Of a DNA stretch of 64,000 nt, positions 46,349 to 58,599 are shown one piece after another. Location: assembly GCA_020091685.1 (NCBI GenBank), contig CM034606.1:19050695-19114694 (forward strand), given 5' to 3'. Below the pieces are notes generated by a model that worked only from the letters and a program-made list of their open reading frames with translations, was not told where the DNA came from and did not search any database. The position numbers and the translations under genes are program-made. The first letter of the stretch is position 1; each line of letters starts with the position of its first letter. The DNA comes from Lutjanus erythropterus. Taxonomy: Eukaryota > Chordata > Actinopteri > Lutjaniformes > Lutjanidae.

Positions 46349-48299
46349 AGGTTTAAACATTAATCCTTGTTTGCGCAACACAGCCAAAATCTGACTTTTT
46401 GGTTTGTAAATGCTCTGGGCTTTTAGTATTTGGACCCATGTGCACAAGAGTACGGATGTTCACAGCTTATCTATCACACTATGTTGCATTAATTCCCTAA
46501 GGGGGGCAGGTGGTGGAGTGTGTTGTAGAGGCTTGAGCCTAAAAACACAGCCGTTAGTGCCTGCATGTTGTGGGGCTCAGGATAAGCCAAAGAGTTCTGC
46601 GGTGCTGGAGATGGATGCTCTCGAAAAGCAAAGCATATTCAGTATAGGCCAGCGGTGAAGTATCCGTCACACACAAACAGCTGGAGAACCTCAGCTGGAC
46701 TGATGGGGATAAATCATATCCAGGAAGCCAAAACAGACACAGCTTGATGCCAAGCCCTAGGCTAAAACTCTTGACAAATGTACAGTAAATGCAGACGAGC
46801 TAGTAATTGTCAGCTGCTACCACCCGTTACTCCATGATCCTACTCTCTCTGTCTAATTTTCTGGAAATAGTCAACTGATGTCGGATTTATTTGCTGCTGC
46901 ATCATGAGTGTGATTGTGCCCGAAACTGTACAACAGATTAAATGAAAAGTGGTGTCAAAAAACAAGATAGACTCTATAACATAATGAGAAAATGTTTATT
47001 ACTGTTCTCATTTTGGACTGTTTGCAGGGTCAAAGAATGGGTATGGTCATGAGGACTGCAAGGTTGTTACTGTCCAGTTTGAAAGAAGCATATTGAGTTT
47101 TTAAGAGTCCCATCAGCACATGGGTGATATACTGTATATGGGATAATGTACAATTTGGGGGTGCTTATTACATAATAAACCCTGACAGGGTGATGCAGTT
47201 CAACCTGAGGCCACTCATTACTTTAAAAAACTTGACACAAAATACTGAATTAAAAATGATTCTATGGATTTAAAGATGATTTTGTTGCTTCTGCTGAGTC
47301 TCTGGTCAGAAATAGTTTGTTATTCAAAGCAGCAGCCTGCTCTTCATAAATAACAGACTGCAGAAAGCTGTAGCTGACCAAATCAGAATCTACTATACTC
47401 AACAAAGCCGTGTAATATCACAAGTTTAATTTCCTGCTGTTAATGATGATGTTGATAGCTGTTTAAAACTGTGTCCCTTTTGATAAGTATTAGTTTTTAT
47501 CCCAAACTCTTCCCCCTAAAAGCACAGCCTGTAGTTTAAAGTCTGGAAACTTCTGAGTACAAGTTCACGCTGCATCTCTCTCATCTGTTCCCTTTCCCAC
47601 ACTATCGCAAAGATGGCAGACACTGGTTGGTGCGATTCCCCAAATACATCACAGCCAATTAGAGGTCTCACTCTATTTAAAGTAATAATTCTGAAAATGA
47701 TTACGGTTGCAAAAAAAAAAATAACCAGAACATGTGCACTCAGCTGACCTCCAAACCCTTCTTCATCTTGAAGGAAACCCCAGTCTGCCTGTGATGTCTG
47801 GAAGAAGCATATGTCATCTCTGCTGGGTATCTGAACGTGTAGCCCTATTATGACAAAGTCATTCTCATGCATAAATATTAAAACCGACTGTATGACAGTA
47901 AATTCATTAATGCTGAAACAAACACAATCTCAAAGTAATACATGAAGGTGGAGATGTTTATTATGGTATGTTCCGCATTATGAGCTGTGAATGATGAATC
48001 ACAGAGAGAGCATATTACTCCAATTTTCTCTGGGCCTTGTAACAACAAAGTTCATAGACACCAAATCAGTTTCAAGGGAACCCGGGGGCTACAAGTGCAA
48101 GACTGCTATATGAGACATTCATAATTTATGTGCACTTGATGTAGTGATATGTAAAAAACTTCAGAGGAATTTTAATGGGCTTGAGGCTGAGAAGGGGGAT
48201 AAAAAAAATCTTTGAGATGGTTGTTTGGCCCTTTTTTCAGTGAATCACTTCTACACCAAAAGGAAAATAAAAAAAAAAAGTTTTTGAAATCTAACAAAT
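46349..48299. other. unique noncoding sequence
   Basis: No gene is seen. The 118-codon minus frame at 47872-47516 has no domain or splice context. A-runs lie at 47710-47720 and 48270-48280. Confidence 0.4.
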
Positions 48300-48740
48300 T
48301 CAGCCATTGAGCCTGTAATCATTGAGAAAAAGGGAATTTCATCTTCTTATTTCAATGCTTTATTGATCCGGTGGCTTGGTTCTCATGAGCTCCATTACAT
48401 GGCCGGAGCAGTGGCCGGCAACACTGTCCAATTCAGTCAACAAAGGAAAGCTATTTCCATTGATCAATGTCCTTCTACACAAAACAGATAGAGATTGATA
48501 ATACACTTCAGCAAAATCCTACAGTCAATTAGGGCTTGATGAAAAAACAGTCCTGTGCAGGGACAACACGAGGTGTTAATAAGCAAGAGCAAAATAAATC
48601 ACCAAAACTGGAAAGTCTATCCCTTCTCTTTGAATGAAACCATAATTTATTAATCTCTCAGACAGATGGCTTGTGTTTGTGTAGGCTATTGATCAGCAGT
48701 AACCTTTTATTATTTGTTTTCTCCATTAGAAGCGCAGATT
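48300..48740. promoter_or_regulatory. candidate conserved noncoding region
   Basis: A repeat-free stretch with many ATTGATC, CAATTAGG, TTTATTAATC and ATTAAAA words and a paired 'ggccggagcagtggccgg'. No coding signal is seen on either strand. The regulatory call is inference from texture. Confidence 0.28.
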
Positions 48741-49114
48741 AAAACAGATGAGAGTTGTTCAACTCACTAACGCCCAGTATTAGGGCGCACTCTCTTTACT
48801 CTGGGAGACCAAATGTTTTCACTGATGCTCATGCAGAAGAAATCATTGCAGAGACGGTCGAGCCTGCACATTAATTTGTCAGCCTGATAGGAAAACCCTC
48901 TCCTGATGCTGATCCAATCTAGACAGTGGGAGTGTCCATGCCCACTGAACAGCCTCATTTGAATCAACTCAACGCCAGGTCTGATCAGGGGCAACGAGGC
49001 AGAGGCCAGGTTAAGAGAAAAAGACAAGCGTGAGGACAAGATGGAGAAGAGAGACAGCGCTGTGATACGAACACGCAGAATATGGACCTCTGAATGGACC
49101 TACACATAAAATAA
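48741..49114. other. unique noncoding sequence
   Basis: Nothing gene-like was found. The last 30 bases are A-rich and lead into the fold-back element. Confidence 0.4.
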
Positions 49115-49750
49115 ACTAATGAGTATCAGTGTAAGTGGCTATATTTAGAATATTTTCATACCTTTATTCTGTCATTAAACAGCCTTTTCCATCAAGGAAA
49201 AAGGCGCTATATAAGACAACTATCCAAACTAACCAAACTTCATTGGCAAAATTATTCATTTTACCTTACCAGCAGTAGAGTTGCTGGTCTACTGCTGCCT
49301 TGATCTGTTTGTTTGTTTATGTTATAGTGGGACTTTGGTGAATCTGAACTAATCTTTTAAAACACCAAAGTCACACAGCAACACAAAAACACTAACTGAT
49401 CGAGGAAGCGGTAGACTGAAAACCTGTTGTGCTCTGTGAGGTAAAATAACCGATTTTGCCAATGAAATTTGGTTAGTTTGGAGAGAGATATTTGGCTTGT
49501 ACAATATTTCCATCGGAAAAAGCTGTCTGACGGCGAAGTAAGGTGGTGAAACTATGCTAAATATAGCATTTACTGAAACACATTGATTTTTTTTTTTTTT
49601 TTGTTAGGGGGACCCTTTTTGAGTTCACCTGCACAGGTGTCTCTGACTGCTTCTTCAAACTGGGGACGTGCCGACCACTACTTTAGGTAATACACTGTCT
49701 ATCAATATCAACCTTATACAGCCTTACATCAAGTAATATGATCTATCCCT
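49115..49750. mobile_element. fold-back TTAA-type miniature element
   Basis: Left arm 49115-49340 and right arm 49363-49585 are inverted copies for about 220 bp, with a 22-base loop between GACTTTGGTG and CACCAAAGTC. Paired landmarks include 'ctatatttag'/'ctaaatatag', 'cttttccatc'/'gatggaaa' (the complement of 'tttccatc'), 'ccaaactaacc'/'ggttagtttgg', 'cattggcaaaa'/'ttttgccaatg' and 'gtctactgct'/'agcggtagac'. A T-run (49588-49602) and an outer segment follow, ending in CTATCCCT plus TTAA (49751-49754). The left outer segment is missing, so the copy is truncated. No coding frame is present. TTAA ends point to piggyBac- or Kolobok-type mobilisation. Confidence 0.75.
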
Positions 49751-49754
49751 TTAA

Positions 49755-51690
49755 TATGTATTTATAAAGAAATAAATTTAAAAATAACACTGACAAACAG
49801 ACACACAAAAGACAATTCTGTGCGAGCAAACCAAGTGAATTAAAGAATATAATTGCTAGGCAACCTACTATAGTACATTTAAAGTTTCCTTGAATGTTAA
49901 ACTCTATAAAAGTAGCTGTCTCTGTGATTTGCATGACAAGCAATACTGCTGTATCTTCAGATAATTGGACTGCCCTTCATACTGTACTGTACAGCAGGGC
50001 CTGCAAAATCCCACAGCCAATATCCACAAAAATTGGTCTACAAAGACACGAGGGACTATACTTCAAAAATAGGCCTTGATTGTGCCATGTGGGACAAAAA
50101 GCATCACTCAAGCTAACCATTCCCTCCATCTTTCACTGATAAAACCCACTTTCCATTCATTACCCTTTATCATAAACACAAGTCTACGGGGAAGCAGGGC
50201 TTAGAAGTGGTTAAGCCTGTCCCTGGTTTCTTATTTCTAGGGAGCATTTATCTGATGATATATATTCCTTTTGGTAAGTGAAAGGAGTTATTCTGTTTCC
50301 AACAGGAAGGACATTGATAGGGCATTAGGGATTTGTTTATTTCAACTCAAAGCTGTAGCATTTATCCAAGTATATATTTCGCTGCGGGCTCAGACCAAAT
50401 TATGTCTCAAGGCAAGATAAATCACAAGGCACAAGTCAAAATGCCAAGTGTTTCATGATCCTACACACAGCCCTGATGGCAGGCTACACTTTACTGAAAG
50501 CTATGTTGCACTGTGAATTTTTCAGACACAACAGCCTACGTGTTCCTGCTTGTTTGTGACTCGACTGTGATGAATGTGACAGCTGTCATATGCACGTCAA
50601 CTGTCTAGGTTTTCGACATTCAGCAGAATGATGGGATTTGAAAAGAAGTTCATCTGTCTCCCTAATAAATCCATTGTCTTGTCTTTCTTGAACAAGAAAT
50701 GTAGTGATGGACACATCCAACATTGCCAAACAGGCTTGGTGAAATATTGCAGATGCAGAAAGCTCATTCAGTTTAAGTGAGAGTGAAAAGTGAGTTGATG
50801 TGCTTGAGTAAACAACTCAACATCACTCTGGCAAAGAATTGACAGACAGGACAGGGTGTGTTGACAATTTAGAGGATATAAATTACCTACAAACATTCTA
50901 AAACAAGTTTGGGAAAAAAAAAGTAGATTTTTTAAATTCTTTCTTTATTTATTTTTTTTGTTTTTGTTTATGACAAGCCAGCATGCAGTTGTACAAACAT
51001 CAAGGACCTCTTTTCTCAAATAGGTATTTTGTGTTTGTTCAAATGGAAAAAAAAAATATATATATCCCTGCATGTTGCCACATAAAGTGTTGTTGTTGTG
51101 GCCTGGTGTCTTTTCACATGATCTGTCAAGAGACTGCGAGGCTGAGCCACTTAGAAAGGCCTTCTTACATAAACTCCTAAACTTAGCATCCCTCTGCTGT
51201 GACCCGGGCAACAATGCCTCCTTATATGCCCTAACAGAAGCTGCTGAACAAAACTCAACAGCTTGTGTGGAGAGGAGTTGAAGGGTCATGTAAACTTGCA
51301 GCGGACTAGAAGGCTCCCGAGTGAAAAGAGGAAGAATCCTCTTTTCAATCTCGACATTGTTTGTTGAGAGGGATCCCTGCCATCACAAACATCAACCCAA
51401 ATTTCTTTACAGACGGGGCAAAGAGAGGGGACAAAGGGGTCCACAACAACATGATACTCTTTTAACAATGTGTGTGTGTGTGTGTGTATAATGTTAAAGA
51501 GATCTTCTTTGCCGCCTCAAGCTCACTAAACACTGAGGACCCCCTGGGGTTTTGGAAGGATTTTCTTTCCGTCAAAGAGCTGGATCTCCATAAAGGGATG
51601 CAAATGCTGGTGAGCACCTTTTAACAACCTGATGCACAGATGGCATTTGACCCTGATAAGCTTCAGTCAAGTGCAAAATAAATTTCAGAA
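49755..51690. other. unique noncoding sequence with a (TG)n run
   Basis: (TG)n lies at 51469-51487 and a short (AT)n at 51055-51064. A 34-nt stretch at about 50241-50274 sits between TTCTTATTTCTAG and GTAAGTG, a good-looking acceptor and donor, but it carries in-frame stops in all useful frames or no homology. No gene is supported. Confidence 0.4.
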
Positions 51691-51720
51691 AACATGCTCG
51701 TAGCTCAGTTGGCTAAAGTA
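51691..51720 (+). repeat. possible SINE head scrap
   Basis: 'ctcgtagctcagttggctaa' contains a perfect SINE/tRNA-type A box (TAGCTCAGTTGG, 51701-51712). No B box follows within 60 bases, so at most this is a broken SINE head. Confidence 0.3.
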
Positions 51721-51948
51721 CATAGAGTAACTATAATGACACATCATCGTCCAACTGATAAAGGCAAAGTGCTATATTTTTCTGGTTTTTGCTTCAAAAA
51801 AGACTTTACTCATTCAAAACAACATAGGGTGAAATGTTGGTAAACCAGCCTCGGGGTTCAGACGCCTGTGAGGTTCACAAGACAATGTCTGGGGGTTGAC
51901 AAATGGTTGTGAAGACTAAAATAAAATAACATATTGTGGCATGTACAG

Positions 51949-52041
51949 CAGTAATTCCTGAACAGTCTTGGGCAGATGGGGGGCAAATGCCAAGCTAATT
52001 TTTCTGGGGTGGTTGAAACTTGTAAAATTTGAGAACCACTG
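51949..52041. mobile_element. possible short hAT miniature element
   Basis: The right end 'tttgagaaccactg' matches the classic CAGTGGTTCTCAAA hAT (Charlie-type) terminus. The left end CAGTAATTCCTGAAC is a weaker match. The flanking 8-mers (ATGTACAG and TCATAACA) do not agree, so the borders are uncertain. Confidence 0.4.
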
Positions 52042-54228
52042 TCATAACAGCCTTAATATCTTATTGCCTCTGGAAAAAGTAGAGTGCATTTTAGAACAAA
52101 TATTTTGCTTCTTTTTTTTTAAAGTGCAGTATGATGTAACAGAAGAAAAATGGGGCATGTTCATAATATTTAACATTAAATAATATTTTTATAATAATAT
52201 TGTTGCTGACTTGTATTTCACTGAAATTCTACCTGAATCATTTTTTATTCGTAGGTTATCCTATCATTATTAATGATTAATTAAAAAAAATGTAGGTTGT
52301 GGGGTGTGATGTTTTTAGGCTATTTTTTTAGTTGGGCATGACAGGAAAAAAACTGGCAACTACTCATTTACACAACTATGTAAATAAGCCATTTCATAAC
52401 TCAAGAGTTTTGAGTTTTTATGTAAATGTGACTGAATCTAATGCTCAAGTAAGAATGTTAACCTCAGTAGAGCAAAGGATAAGGGTAAATGACATTATTT
52501 TGACCATTATACTTTGGTTCAGCTACAGTAAGTTTGCTTGACATTGTCTTTTAAAATAAAAGTGTCCCACACAACTAATTAATGTAAAATCTGACTTTGC
52601 CTTGATATTCTGCACCTTCCAAACAAAAATATAATTTTGCTACTTAGAAAAGGCAGTCTGCACTCATTCAATCTGATATCTTCATCAAGTACCACATCTT
52701 TTTATTCTCCCCTTCATCCAGTCTTTTGTGTATGTTGTATATACGGTAAATCTTTACTTTGCTTAATTCACAGGGTATATTTATTTGATCATTATTGCTA
52801 AAAACCTGAGCTGTGAACAACAACATGATAATGATCTTTCAGAACTGGCACAGATAGAAAGCAAGCTTGAAAATTGTAATCATTTATGCCAAGCTTTAAA
52901 GTCGCTGACTTTTCAAACAATCGAAACAAGTTCTCTGGCAAAACTTTGCGCTGAAAAAGGCAGGATAATACCTTGAAGCGCATAATGTGTTGTTTGAAGA
53001 GATTTCATGTTGTTAAGTTTTTCAGAACTTGAATCTATCTGAAACAGCTCTAAGTTGGATGCCTGACACACGGTGCATGCTTGTGGTCAAATCTATACTT
53101 GCTTTCTCAATTCTCACAAGTGCTAGAAATACCCATGGCTAACTTAAAATTGTATGGCATTGCATGACATTGTAACCCATGTAAGAGGTCATAAAGAAAA
53201 TGAGGATTAGAGCAACTTAAAAAATCTTCCGCCCACTTCTCTCTGCCATATGTTACAGAGTTCCTGGTGTCCACAGAGAGCCAGACATCTCGCTGCTCTG
53301 ATCACTAACTAGCCAGCCAATCAAAGCCTTCTGGCCATGGAGCAATTATCTGCGCTCCATAGCATAGGTGGAGAATGAACCAGCAACCCCTGCAGCTCTC
53401 TCTCTGTGTCTCCTGAAATAACTACAAATGCCTTACATACTCACACTTGTATGTAAAACAGAGGGAAAAAGGGATTTGTTTTCCTCAGACTCAACTGAGA
53501 TCACATTACATGCCATGCCAAGTGCAAAGCCAGAAATTGCAGGGGTGGATTTTCACCTCTCACTGTTGCAAGGCATGAATTCTTGTCATTACATCAATTT
53601 ATTTCAATGTCATTTGTGTGGGCTAGAGTTTGTCTAATTGAATGAAAGACGACGTGACTCACATTGGACGTGACTTTATTGCCCTTTCCAAGCCACCTAC
53701 TGTACAGATGAAAAATAGCACAGTTTTGAGCACAGATAGTTCTCTTCACAGATAATCTCAAGGCTGAAATCATTTGGAAGATTGAAGAAACAACTGAGGC
53801 AGCACACAATTTCTTTATATACTGTTGTGAGGTGCTCAGAAGTAAGACAGAATCCTTCCATTTTGTCACTGGGTGGTAAACTTTTCTCTTCCTCTCCAGA
53901 CTGACCTCAGCGGCATATAGAGACAGACACGCTAGACAAAGACTCACAAATGCTGTTTGATGTACTGTGCCTTTGAATTTCTTTATGGTGGGTTGTGTCC
54001 AGTTGTGACATAGAAAAGATAAGATAAGGAGGATAGTGCACAATGTTTAAGTGTCTTGGCGCTTGTGTTTGGCTGCACTGGAGTGCAGTCATCGTGTTTG
54101 TCATATTCTCTCTGTTCGATTGATGTCAGGTTGCGTTGCAGTACTATGCTACTGTAAGGACATTAATAAGGAATTTTTAAAAAAGGACAACTGTTCACAT
54201 AGTTGTTCTTTCTTTTCTGCGACTTTTT
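52042..54228. other. unique noncoding sequence
   Basis: No gene is supported. 52774-52976 (plus) follows a possible acceptor (TTCACAG) and reads 67 codons rich in Glu, Lys and Leu with no stop, but there is no donor before the stop at 52974 and no homology. The 149-codon minus frame at 54043-53594 shows no domain. Confidence 0.4.
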
Positions 54229-54285
54229 AATGCCTCCACAACTGCGGCAGCCATGGCCGGAGGCACTGTTTTCAGGTCGTCTGTC
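54229..54285 (-). repeat. end of a dispersed repeat (TAATGCCTCC type)
   Basis: 'taatgcctccacaactgcgg' and 'ggccggaggcactgttttcagg' followed by 'tcgtctgtctatcc' match the outer end of the dispersed family whose body appears at 44090-44285. Only the end is present. Confidence 0.45.
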
Positions 54286-54374
54286 TATCCAAACTTTTTA
54301 ACTTTTTTAACTTTAAACTCAGATTCTATACATATGATGGTGTGTTCTTTATACTATGACAGCTTTCATAAAAG

Positions 54375-54493
54375 TAGACCATAAAATAGCAATATAACAC
54401 TGTGTTTACAGTGTTGCAAAGTATGGCAATAATCATATCCCCTGTATCACGATACATATCATATCACCATATTCTTGCCAATACACAGCCCTA
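54375..54493 (-). mobile_element. truncated copy of the 9434/43564 hAT-like family
   Basis: On the minus strand it starts TAGGGCTGTGTATTGGCAAG and runs through 'aatatggtgatatgatatg' and 'gtatcgtgatacaggggata' to 'attgctattttatgg'. This is the first third of the family. The rest is absent, and its outer end keeps TAGGG better than the two longer copies. Confidence 0.7.
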
Positions 54494-56675
54494 ATGTTCA
54501 CCAGCTTTAAATTCTTACATCCGCTGCTATATGTGACAATTATTTTAACTAACTTAATTATTCAAACAAGGTATAAATTAACAGATTAGTGGCAGAGATG
54601 CAAATTGATTTGCTACGAATAATAATTCATCATTTGAATGAGAAGTATATTTTAACTTTTGATCTCAGCATTTGCTAAACCAGTATAGATGAAAGGCACA
54701 GCAATTTTATCGAGGGATGTGGCTAGTTTTACTTTTTATGATGTGAGGAAAGAGGTGTTTGCTTGTTTCCTGAGGAACACAGCGTCCAGGGGCCCTTGGC
54801 TGCACTACGCCTGATCGTGGGGCCTGTGTGAAATCCAAACTGACTGATCCAGGACAGAGCCAGGATTACACCACTTCCCCCCTGAATTCTGTCCTCCCCA
54901 ACAATGGGCTTCCTGTAACCACAGTCAAGTGAGCCGTTAGTTAGCCAGTGGAGCCGCAGAGTGGTGGTTCGGGGCCACTGTGGGAAAAGGCAGGGGACTC
55001 TAGCATCATGTTACTATTCCTCAAGCATAAAGCCCAAAAAGCCCCCACCATCAGCATCACCACCCACCACTTTGCTCCCAGTGCCTTCAGGAGGTGTCAG
55101 GTTCTGGCACCTGCTGGAGGCCCTGGCAGGTTCGTGCCCCTGGCAAGTTCAGACGTCATTCCAGCAAAGAGCCTGTCAGTGCCTCAGTGGTCAACGGGGG
55201 TGACTTGCAGTAGTTTATTTCTGCCATTGAAGGCATCACCCTCAACTGGGAAAACTCATGATGTAAACTTCACAGGAAATGGTAACGAAAAAAAGGGATG
55301 TTATGCACAGTTATGATATTACTTAGTAGTTGAAATGAATATTCAGAAATAATAGCATTCTGCTGAAATGAGTAAACCATTTACTGAAGGATAATGGTTA
55401 AAGAAATTAATCATTTTTTAATAAATTCTTAACTGAAGTTCCTATTAATCGTGCAACTAGAAATTCAGTGATATTATAAATCATTTGCACAAGAGGTCAA
55501 ATCCGTGTCACTGAATCATCTCAATTTGCCTTTGATAAAATTGCATCTGCAGCAAAACCTTTTTTTTTTCATGAAGAGTAAAATGGAAACGAGGGTAGGA
55601 GAAGGGTAGATGGAAAGGTTGAGAGAAGGAGAAAAAGGCTGGTGGGCTGTTTAGTTGAAGAAGGAGTGAAAAATCCCTCAGCAGAAAACCATCAACAACA
55701 CAGATCTTTTCTTTAGTGATGTCTTTAGCAGTCTGGGAGTCGTCCATACCAGGTTTAATTATGCCACACAAAAAAAAGAATGTTCTCTGTTATGTCCTAA
55801 ATCACAGTGCAGTGACACGCGGCTCAATAAGTCTTTCTAGAACAATGCACCCGGTGCCATCGACATCCTCTCACAGAATACAAAGGTGTATCATTTGGCC
55901 AGAAATGATAATTAGATGTGGAATTTACTGAAACTGTCAATGGTAACGTCAATAGAGGGGCTCTTAGCATCTGTCATCCGGCAAATCAATGACAATTTTC
56001 AGCTATGAATTCAAGAAAATGATAGCTTTCAAATAAACTGCAGGAGAGGAAATCTGAGACACTTCAAGGCCATCTTTTCTTACCTTCTTCTTTTCTTCTG
56101 TTCAAATTTTCTTTATTGCCGTTTGTTATTTCACTTGGTTTAGTAGTATTTCTTTCAGCTACAATGTTGTTGCCTGTCGTAGATTAGAACAGGTTAAGTT
56201 AGACTCATTTTTAAATTTTAAAGCTCTGTCTGTGGTGAATATGTAAAAATAGCTGGACTGATGTCATTACAGCAGTAAATGTAAAGTAGTAATATGAAGT
56301 GAAGAAAATACCAAGAAGGGTCTCAGTGATGACCTCGCACCAAATCAGAAAAAATACACATGACATATATTTCCTTTAGTTTTGGGGAATTTTCTTAAAT
56401 GTCTTTTTAAATTCTACATTCAAAACAATCATTTAAAAAAAGTAAAACTAAATAAAACTTGCATTTCATAAATGATTATTCTTCACATACCCACTCAACA
56501 GATTTGTGTGAGGTGGTCACAAAAATCAAATATTCATTGACGTTTAAAAAACATAAATAAAATCTATACTGACACTGTCTTTGTAGGATAATTTAGTTTG
56601 TAGAGAAGAATATATAGGTGGAATTTGTTGCAAACTAAAAATTATTTGTCTAATTAAATAGCAGTATCAATAACT
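54494..56675. other. unique noncoding sequence
   Basis: 54940-55250 is GC-richer and open in two overlapping plus frames without a domain. 55900-56060 has regulatory texture. A T-run lies at 55560-55570. No gene is supported. Confidence 0.4.
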
Positions 56676-56712
56676 TTTGTGCACTATGCTGATGACACCC
56701 AGTTTTATTTGT
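56676..56712 (+). pseudogene. LINE reverse-transcriptase scrap
   Basis: The short frame reads F-V-H-Y-A-D-D-T-Q-F-Y-L. YADDTQ(L/F)Y is the catalytic palm motif of LINE-type reverse transcriptases (L2/Rex-like clades use YADDTQLY). Frame and similarity are lost within a few codons on each side, so this is a dead remnant of an old insertion. Confidence 0.6.
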
Positions 56713-56944
56713 TAATATTGCTCATGCAGTGACATCAGAGGCCCTGACAAAATGATGAGTTTAAGTTTTATCTTTGAGCCGATCCTAAGATTTTATGTAA
56801 ACCATTTCATGTGAGAAAGACTCACACCCGCTAACATTTAGAAGATTTTTCCTCATTAAGTGATGATACTGTCACTTAATATGTTAAGAGTTTATTCAAC
56901 TCAATAATTCATATTAGCAGTGGCAGCAGTGGTGGTGCTTCATA

Positions 56945-57358
56945 TAGCTGAAATGATTGGCTGATTAATCTATTAGTCAATTCACAGAAAATTAATCTGA
57001 ATCATTTCACTGGTTGTTTGTAAAAAATAATAAAAAGCCAAACATTCACTGGCTCTAGGAGTTCAGATGTGAAAAACTGCTGCAATTCTTTGTCATGTTA
57101 GTTAACAAAATACTTTTTGTGGTTTGGACTGCTGGACAAAACAAGCAATCTGAAGATGTATTCTTTGGCTATGAGAAATTATAGAGGGAATTTTCATTAA
57201 TTTTTGATATTTCACAGACAAAACAATCGATTAATCCATTCAATAAGCAGCAGATTAAAGCTGCTACATGCGAATCTGGAGAAAGATATCTAATTGTTGA
57301 GTCTTATTCTCAGGTTGTCAGACACAGGGTTAGTGGCTTATTGTTAGTTGCAGCCCTA
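56945..57358 (-). mobile_element. hAT-like miniature element (same theme as 32070-32360)
   Basis: The left end TAGCTGAAATGATTGGCTG and right end GTTAGTTGCAGCCCTA fit a dispersed teleost family with TAGGGCTGCAACTAA-type ends. Inside are 'tggtttggactgctggacaa' and 'aaacaatcgattaatcc'. The flanking 8-mers (GCTTCATA and GAACTGTT) do not match, so the target duplication is lost. No coding frame is present. Confidence 0.65.
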
Positions 57359-58599
57359 GAACTGTTGATATCGGTGTTTTACTCTGTTATCTATCATTTG
57401 CTCTTTCACTGTTGTAAGGCTGCTTCGAGAAAAGAAAAGGTCAAGGAGTGTTACCGGCAGAGTATATAAAACAAAATGTAAAACAGCTCTGAACCATGAG
57501 CTGGGCTGGACAGAGGCAGCTCTAAGAGCCCATATTTATCTCCATGTCTGACAAATTTAGGGCCGGGGTCAGCAGGTGTTGGACTCAGCAGGAACTGAAG
57601 GTCAATGACACGGATTCAGGCGGTGAAAATAAACGTGTAACTGCTAGTCACATCACAGAGAACAAATTAACACCGCACCAATGCAACACTGTAATCTTCA
57701 GAGAGGTATAAAGACCAGTTAGTCAGGCCTGGAATCTCACAGAGAAAATGAGAGCCACTTATCCAATAACGAGAGCTTAATGAGGGTCCCTTTAACTAGC
57801 TACAATGTCTCTCTTTCCCTTGGAGAAACATTTGTCTTACAGTACAAATGTGATTCATGCATCATTTCTATTGTGAGAGAGAGTGCTGTAATAACGGTAT
57901 AAATCACAAAGGGCCTAGGTTGGGGTAATGAGACTTAAATCTCTTAAAACAACACCATGAACTCAGCTGAATGATAAAATGATGTGGTGGAGGAAAATAC
58001 TACCTTCTTCGGGTAAAGCTACACCACTCTCCGCATAGGCACGTATGGCTTTTGGCAGTGCAGAAGCCCTACTTCATTTAGCTCTGACAGGCAATTTAAT
58101 ACCACAAAATTACTAACCTTAGCTTTGCAATTACTTTTCCAGCTCTGAACATTTTCAACCCCTCTGTAGATGTAATCTTAAGGCTAAGGCCTCTGGATAG
58201 GGCAAACCCCAAGGTCTTAACTTACACTTTTACAGGGGCTCTGATCAGACAAAACATGGGGAACATCGGAAATGTAGAGAGGATAATAGTTTGCCCATTT
58301 GTGGGGCAATTCTATGTTCTGATCTAGCCTGCTGTGTTCCCCTGCAGCCTGCCAACAATGAAAAAATGAAAATTGCAATCACGTATCTAATAGCAAAGGC
58401 AAGACAGACCAGGGTCTAATCTCATCACACAGAGGTTATCCAGTCTCACCATGATGTTAGCTTGATAAACTTCATCACCTCTCAAAAACTCTCATTATTC
58501 TGCTGTTAATGATGTGATGAGAACACATTTTCTCTCAAATGTTTATTTCAATAACACTCAGTAAACGTTTGGGAACTGAGGACACCACTTGTGAAATTC
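57359..58599. other. unique noncoding sequence, partly regulatory-looking
   Basis: 57480-57990 is high-complexity DNA without repeats ('aatgagggtccctttaactagc', 'gagagcttaatgagg') and is a candidate for conserved noncoding sequence. No gene is seen. Confidence 0.35.

Noticed and set aside
50241-50274. A 34-nt microexon between TTCTTATTTCTAG and GTAAGTG
   Set aside because: Good splice consensus alone is common in 64 kb; the insert has in-frame stops and no partner exon.
52774-52976. A 67-codon frame with a Glu/Lys/Leu-rich, protein-like composition after a possible splice acceptor
   Set aside because: There is no donor before the stop, no ATG, no homology I recognise, and the opposite strand is open too.
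53594-54043. A 149-codon minus-strand open frame, the longest in the window
   Set aside because: No domain, no periodicity and no splice or promoter context; the length is within chance for 64 kb.
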